Below, one piece after another: positions 62,445 through 64,000 of a stretch of 64,000 bases of DNA; position 1 is the stretch's first letter, and the number at the start of each line of letters is the position of its first letter. Origin of the DNA: Rhynochetos jubatus (lineage: Eukaryota > Chordata > Aves > Eurypygiformes > Rhynochetidae); contig CM050659.1 in NCBI GenBank assembly GCA_027574665.1, forward strand, positions 22,421,001 through 22,485,000, read 5' to 3'. The position numbers and the translations under genes are program-made. Under the pieces are notes generated by a model that saw only the letters and a list, made by a program, of their open reading frames with translations, was not told the origin of the DNA and ran no database searches.

Positions 62445-64000
62445 TGCTTCAGGCCGGCTTTCTCCCACGCCAGCTCAGAGCAGGACTGAGAACAAGAACT
62501 CTGTAAAACCTGAACCCTTGTGCTGCAGGACGGATGGAGAAACCAGCGGTCATGGTGGTAGGAGGGAGAACCACCCTGTCCCTCAAGGAGTAAAATATTA
62601 TTATTTGTCTTTTTCCTGCTTTCTGGCTCCTTAATTTATTTTTAAGATGAAACAGGGCTTAAGACAGAGAGGTGATGACCGAAAATGCTTTGCTGCCTCA
62701 GCCGTTCCCAAGGTCAAGCAAGTTCAGTTGGAAGATCCCCTTCCTTCTGCCCCTGTGAATAAGCTGTACATTCACTTTTAAACTGTCAGCTCTTTCTTAA
62801 AGACGGAAAGTCCCTTTTATGGTTTTGGTACGGTTTGGGATTGGAGAAGGGGCTCCTTTGTTCATAAACTGCCTTTGAATACGGCCCACCCGCTGGTGTT
62901 TGCCCAGTCATGGTACGTCTGGATGGGGAAGAAGGTGAAATTGCATTTCCAGCCAAAACCGAACCAAGAGTGGGGCAGACAGAACACCCCGTTGATACAG
63001 GCTTGCAGCTGTGAATGCACAGCGTTACGGTTCTTGACAATTTGATTTGTGTAATTAACTGTAATCTGTTTGCCTGGATGAAAAAGCCGAGATCAGTCAG
63101 AAAGGGCCCGTCTGCAGAGCTCTAAGGGAAGTGGGAGGTGAGAGCGGGCCCGGCCTCGCCCGGGGCTGAGCCCAGCAGACCCCTTGCAGAGCACGGAGCA
63201 GCCTCAGCGTCCGCAGGCCCAGGCTGGAAGGAGGCACTTGAGGCAGCGAGCGGCAACGGAGCGGCTCCGGGTGCTTGCCTCTTCCTGGGGCTGGACTAAC
63301 CACCCCGTGGCAGAGCCAGACTGGCAGTGGGCTGCTCCCGAGGTGAACCGTAGCCGTGCTGGGAAATGCAGACCGGGATTAGCCACCCTGAGTCTGTGCA
63401 GGAGTAGAGAAGGGCAAATCAGCCGAGTGGCGCTGTCGCTTCTGAGGGTGCCTACTCTCCTCGTCGTCCGGTAGCTCCTGGGAAAGGTCAGCAGCGTCTG
63501 TGCCACTCGGCAGAGGGGCAGGGCGCCGGGCTGCTCCGCAGGTGAGTGTCCTTTAGGCGAGTTCTGCCAGGGGAATTTCGGCTGACGCGAGCGAGCGATT
63601 CTTCGGCAGTTCAGATGTGCAGGAGCCAGCGCAGCAGACGGCTCTGGAAGCGCAGTAAAACCTGGAGTTCTGCACGGAGCGAGAGCAGACGTGTGAATGC
63701 AGAGTGGGTTGCAGAACTGCTTCGAGGCAACAAGGAAACCTGCTTTCTGCTCTCCTGTGTACAGTAAGTGCTGCGGAATGCACCTCTGAGCTGCTGGGCA
63801 AGCGGGAATCCTGGATGTGACTGAGGATGGCCCTTGGCTAGTGAGCTGGTGTGTACGGGAGCGAATAGTTGACGTAGGCAATCTGTGCTTCAGTTACTCG
63901 TATCTGGAAGGTGCAGTGTGGCTTCACTCAGAACAAGCATCTGCGTGGAGTATCTGTTGCGGTATTTGAGTAGTACAACTGATCAAACACCTCCACAACA
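62445..64000 (+). other. copy 3 3' UTR and downstream flank (cut by window end)
   Basis: Matches copy 1 from 7837 to about 9391. What lies beyond, including whether a spacer or a fourth copy follows, is outside the window. Confidence 0.6.

Overview
This is vertebrate nuclear DNA, most likely from a bird. It has short exons with GT-AG introns, several CR1 LINE fragments, a solo-LTR-like element and one CpG island. There are no bacterial-style genes. Every gene I can support is a copy of one kinase gene, p21-activated kinase 3 (PAK3 or a PAK3-like paralogue). The family call rests on the C-terminal tail ([16 protein letters not shown]...NSSR), the presence of PAK3 alternative exon b (PDL.GSQMC.GKLPE), and the kinase and PIX-binding motifs.

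Layout. Copy 1 (1 to about 10760) is cut by the window edge: it has the last six coding exons and the downstream flank. A spacer found once (10761-16808) follows, with degenerate CR1 sequence, simple repeats, a CpG island (about 14780-15560) and a 14-bp minisatellite. Copy 2 (16809-40551) has 13 coding exons, from alternative exon b to the stop. Copy 3 (40552-64000) follows directly, without the spacer, and has the same 13 exons. Copies are about 99% alike by eye. The copy 2/copy 3 junction joins the middle of a CR1 endonuclease region to the intron upstream of exon b through a 4-bp overlap (ggaa).

Function. Each 13-exon copy would encode about 460 residues: most of the autoinhibitory segment, the acidic and PIX-binding linker, and a kinase domain with all catalytic motifs. 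The N-terminal NCK-binding region and the CRIB GTPase-binding core were not found for copies 2 or 3. Copy 2 also has Tyr-to-Cys in the autoinhibitory segment, at the position of human PAK1 Tyr131. All reading frames are open and all splice sites follow GT-AG. Coding differences between copies are mostly amino-acid changing, unlike the strong conservation of normal PAK3.

Limits. Orthology, expression, start codons and the reality of the tandem array (versus assembly duplication) cannot be settled from this sequence. From memory, Kong et al. (2010) described a large expansion of PAK3-like genes in zebra finch, so a songbird is a reasonable guess, but I could not test it.
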